10,425 nucleotides of DNA from Betaproteobacteria bacterium (GTDB lineage Bacteria; Pseudomonadota; Gammaproteobacteria; Burkholderiales; SG8-41), in assembly GCA_016177355.1 (NCBI GenBank), contig JACOVL010000136.1, positions 1 through 10,425 of the forward strand. The letters run 5' to 3'. Positions 8,303-10,425 of this stretch are shown one piece after another; position 1 is the first letter of the stretch; every line of letters starts with the position of its first letter. The translations under genes were made by a program, and so were the position numbers. Under the pieces are notes generated by a model that was not told the origin of the DNA, did not search any database, and saw only the letters and a program-made list of their open reading frames with translations.

Positions 8303-9433
8303 ATGCGCCCGCTCCTGCTGCTCCTGCTGTCCGCTCTTTCCTCCGCGCCGCACGCCCAGCAATCCGCGTTGCCTGCCGCGCCCGCGATCGCGGCCAGGGC
8401 CTGGCTGCTGCTCGATTTCAACAGCGGCCAGACGCTGGCGGCGCACAATCCGCAGCAGCGGGTGGAGCCGGCCTCGCTGACCAAGCTGATGACGGCCTAT
8501 CTCACGTTCGGCGCGCTCAGGCAGAAGCAGATCCGGCCCGAGCAGGTGGTGCACGCCTCCCTCAACGCGTGGCGCGCCGAGGGCTCGCGCATGTTCATCG
8601 AGCCCGGCAAGCCGGTGACGGTGGACGAGCTGATGCGCGGCATGATCGTGCAGTCCGGCAACGACGCCAGCATCGCGCTCGCCGAGACGATCGCCGGCAG
8701 CGAGGAAGCGTTCGCCGGGATGATGAACCGCGAGGCGCGGAGACTCGGCCTGAAGCACACCCGGTTCGCCAATGCGACCGGCCTGCCGCATCCCCAGCAC
8801 TACTCGACGGCGCGCGACCTCGCGCTGCTCGCTTCCGCCGTGATCCGCGACTTTCCCGAGTACTACCCCCTCTACTCGCTGAAGGAGTACCGCCACAACA
8901 ACATCACGCAGGCCAGCCGCAACCGCCTGTTATGGAGCGACCCGACCGTGGACGGCATGAAGACCGGCTTCACCGAGAGCGCGGGCTACTGCCTGGTATC
9001 TTCGGCGAAACGCGGCGAGCGCCGGCTGGTCTCGGTCGTGCTCGGCGCGGGGAGCGAGGCGCGGCGCGCGGCGGAAAGCCAGAAGCTCCTCAATCACGGC
9101 TTCCAGACCTTCGACAGCGTCCGCCTCTACGCGGGAAACCAGCCGGTGGCGACGCTCCAGGTGTTCAGGGGCGCGGCAAACGGCGTCAAGGCGGGATTCC
9201 TGGCGGACCTCTACGTGACGGTGCCCAGGGGCCGGGGCGGCAACTTGAAGGCCGCGCTGGAGAGCCTGCAACCCCTGCTCGCCCCGATCGGCGCCGGGCA
9301 GAGAATCGGCACGATGAAGCTCACGCTCGACGGCAAGCCGTTTCTCGAGCTGCCGGTTGTCGCGCTGGAGGGCGTGCCCATCGCCGGCATCCTCGGGCGC
9401 GGCTGGGACACGTTGCGGCTGCTGTTCCGCTGA
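8303..9433 (+). CDS. dacA: D-alanyl-D-alanine carboxypeptidase, PBP5/6 type (S11)
   Basis: This low-molecular-weight penicillin-binding protein removes the terminal D-Ala from peptidoglycan stem pentapeptides in the periplasm. Its 376 residues begin with a signal peptide (Leu-rich 4-9, likely cleavage after PHA at 16-18). All three penicillin-binding motifs are present: SLTK with Ser58/Lys61, SGN at 118-120, and KTG at 220-222. A PBP5 C-terminal beta domain follows (about 268-358). The tail ILGRGWDTLRLLFR is an amphipathic membrane anchor like those of DacA/DacC. The alternative name dacC cannot be excluded by sequence; I use dacA because ybeD follows in the same order as in E. coli. dat starts 52 nt downstream in the same direction. 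Confidence 0.95.
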   Translation: MRPLLLLLLSALSSAPHAQQSALPAAPAIAARAWLLLDFNSGQTLAAHNPQQRVEPASLTKLMTAYLTFGALRQKQIRPEQVVHASLNAWRAEGSRMFIEPGKPVTVDELMRGMIVQSGNDASIALAETIAGSEEAFAGMMNREARRLGLKHTRFANATGLPHPQHYSTARDLALLASAVIRDFPEYYPLYSLKEYRHNNITQASRNRLLWSDPTVDGMKTGFTESAGYCLVSSAKRGERRLVSVVLGAGSEARRAAESQKLLNHGFQTFDSVRLYAGNQPVATLQVFRGAANGVKAGFLADLYVTVPRGRGGNLKAALESLQPLLAPIGAGQRIGTMKLTLDGKPFLELPVVALEGVPIAGILGRGWDTLRLLFR

Positions 9434-9485
9434 CCCGGGACAGGCGCGAATCCGGTGTAGACTTGTCCGCGAGGCCATACCGGTC

Positions 9486-10352
9486 ATGAGCACGAGCGAA
9501 ACGGTCTATCTCAACGGCGAATTCATGCCGCTCGAAAATGCGCGCGTCCCGGTGCTCGACCGCGGCTTCATCTTCGGTGACGGCGTCTACGAGGTGATCC
9601 CGGTCTACTCGCGGCGCCCGTTCCGCCTGCCGGAGCATTGCCGGCGCCTGCAGAGGAGCCTCGATGCGGTCCGGATCGCGAATCCGATGACGGATGCGGA
9701 ATGGGCCCGCCTCGTCGGCGAGCTGGTCGCGCGCAATGCGGACGAGGACCAGTACATCTACCTGCAGGTGACGCGCGGCGTGGCGAAGCGCGATCACGCC
9801 TTCCCCCGGGACGCAAAGCCGACCGTGTTCGTGATGTCGAGCCCGCTGGCAACTCCGGCGAGGGAACTGGTCGAGAACGGCGTGCCGTGCGTCACGGCCG
9901 TCGATTTCCGCTGGCTCAAGTGCGACGTGAAGTCGGTATCGCTGCTCGGCAACTGCCTGCTGCGGCAGGCGGCGGCCGACGCCGGCGCGGCCGAGACGGT
10001 GCTGTTCCGCGACGGCTGGCTCACCGAGGCCTCGGCGAGCAATGTCTTCGTGGTGAAAGGCGGCAGGCTCCTGGCGCCGCCGAAGAACCACCTGATGCTG
10101 CCCGGCATCACCTACGATGTCGTGCTCGAGCTCGCGGCGGCGAAGAACATCCCGGCCGAAGTGCGCGAGATCGCGGAACGCGAGGTGAGGGATGCTGACG
10201 AGCTGTGGCTCACCTCCTCCACCCGGGAGGTACTCGCCATCACCACGCTCGACGGCAGGCCGGTCGGCGGCGGCAGGCCGGGCGCCGTGTTCAAGACGGT
10301 CTACCAGGCGTACCAGGAGTTCAAGCGCAAGGTGATGCGCCAGGCCGCTTGA
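9486..10352 (+). CDS. dat: D-amino acid (D-alanine) aminotransferase, class IV PLP enzyme
   Basis: Dat interconverts D-alanine and 2-oxoglutarate with pyruvate and D-glutamate, so it can supply D-amino acids for peptidoglycan. The 288-residue protein shows fold-type IV features: LDRGFIFGDGVYEVIPVY (24-41), the PLP-binding Lys149 in CDVKSVSLLGN, Glu181 in LTEASASNVF, and LPGITYDVVLE (205-215). Arg102 and His104 in KRDHAF lie at the same distance from the lysine (47 residues) as the substrate-carboxylate pair Arg98/His100 of the Bacillus D-amino acid aminotransferase. This favours D-amino acid over branched-chain (IlvE) specificity. The ATG at 9486 fits the family; the longer frame into dacA does not. 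A GAGG at 9471-9474 is rather far from the start. ybeD follows after 14 nt. Confidence 0.9.
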   Translation: MSTSETVYLNGEFMPLENARVPVLDRGFIFGDGVYEVIPVYSRRPFRLPEHCRRLQRSLDAVRIANPMTDAEWARLVGELVARNADEDQYIYLQVTRGVAKRDHAFPRDAKPTVFVMSSPLATPARELVENGVPCVTAVDFRWLKCDVKSVSLLGNCLLRQAAADAGAAETVLFRDGWLTEASASNVFVVKGGRLLAPPKNHLMLPGITYDVVLELAAAKNIPAEVREIAEREVRDADELWLTSSTREVLAITTLDGRPVGGGRPGAVFKTVYQAYQEFKRKVMRQAA

Positions 10353-10366
10353 GCCGCGCGACGCGG

Positions 10367-10425
10367 ATGATGGAAACATCCTTACTCGAGTATCCCTGCG
10401 ATTTTCCGGTCAAGATACTGGGGCA
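10367..10425 (+). CDS. ybeD: DUF493/YbeD family protein, partial (5' end only)
   Basis: Nineteen codons are visible before the window ends. The segment LLEYPCDFPVKILG closely resembles the conserved N-terminus of YbeD (DUF493), a small protein with a ferredoxin-like, regulator-type fold and no settled function. Two adjacent ATGs, 10367 and 10370, are possible starts. The gene sits 14 nt after dat, probably in the same transcript. In many proteobacteria ybeD is followed by lipB and lipA, which would lie just outside. Confidence 0.82.
   Translation, partial: MMETSLLEYPCDFPVKILG

Noticed and set aside
8855..8868. Sequence with a GAGTACT core resembling an SlmA binding site
   Set aside because: It lies inside dacA and encodes an ordinary Glu-Tyr-Tyr-Pro stretch. 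The flanks do not match the usual GTGAGTACTCAC-like site, so a chance match is more likely.
9458..9463. TAGACT as a possible -10 for dat
   Set aside because: There is no -35 match at 16-18 bp and only a partial -10 match. dat can be read through from dacA, as no terminator separates them.
9321..10379. 352-codon minus-strand open frame opposite dat
   Set aside because: It is a shadow of dat, with low-complexity Arg/His/Asp content and no motif, and it spans three adjacent genes.
10382..10391. Palindrome TACTCGAGTA in the ybeD start region
   Set aside because: It falls within conserved YbeD coding sequence (Leu-Leu-Glu-Tyr), and a 10-bp palindrome is expected by chance at this scale.

Overview
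The window is a GC-rich (roughly two-thirds G+C by eye), densely packed bacterial chromosome segment. Gene content and order point to a proteobacterium, most likely a betaproteobacterium. The main reasons are a gpmI-envC-ctpA-moeB block, an argB-slmA pair, and a dacA-dat-ybeD block that resembles the dacA-ybeD-lipB-lipA region of Escherichia coli with an aminotransferase gene inserted. I cannot name a genus from this sequence. I see no rRNA, tRNA, IS element, phage gene, CRISPR array or obvious horizontally acquired island.

Left end (1-1252, minus strand): the N-terminal 417 codons of a polytopic membrane protein of the O-antigen ligase / PglL O-oligosaccharyltransferase type. Its C-terminus lies beyond position 1. 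A short AT-rich divergent promoter region (about 1248-1300) separates it from a plus-strand operon: gpmI (glycolytic phosphoglycerate mutase), envC (periplasmic activator of septal amidases, with a degenerate M23 domain) and ctpA (S41 C-terminal processing protease). gpmI and envC overlap by 4 bp, envC and ctpA are 15 bp apart, and the unit ends in a good rho-independent terminator at 5488-5516. A separately promoted moeB/thiF-like E1 enzyme follows (5550-6314).

Middle (6311-8203, minus strand): argB (arginine biosynthesis), slmA (TetR-family nucleoid occlusion factor), and an unrecognised 119-residue protein with an Ala/Pro-rich tail. The last gene converges on moeB, and the two stop codons share the palindrome CTAG.

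Right end (8303-10425, plus strand): dacA (D,D-carboxypeptidase, PBP5 type), dat (D-amino acid aminotransferase), and the first 19 codons of a DUF493/ybeD gene that runs off the window. Several genes here serve the cell envelope and division: EnvC and SlmA act at the septum, DacA and Dat in peptidoglycan D-Ala metabolism, CtpA in periplasmic proteolysis, and the ligase-like protein in glycan transfer.

No stretch over 300 bases lacks a gene. The largest gaps are 5459-5549 (terminator plus moeB promoter) and 8204-8302 (divergent argB/dacA promoters). The window looks like ordinary core genome, and I found no convincing undescribed system. The most interesting small-scale signals are very short or absent 5' leaders at several promoters, an inverted repeat inside the moeB promoter, the uncharacterised slmA-linked gene, and the placement of dat.
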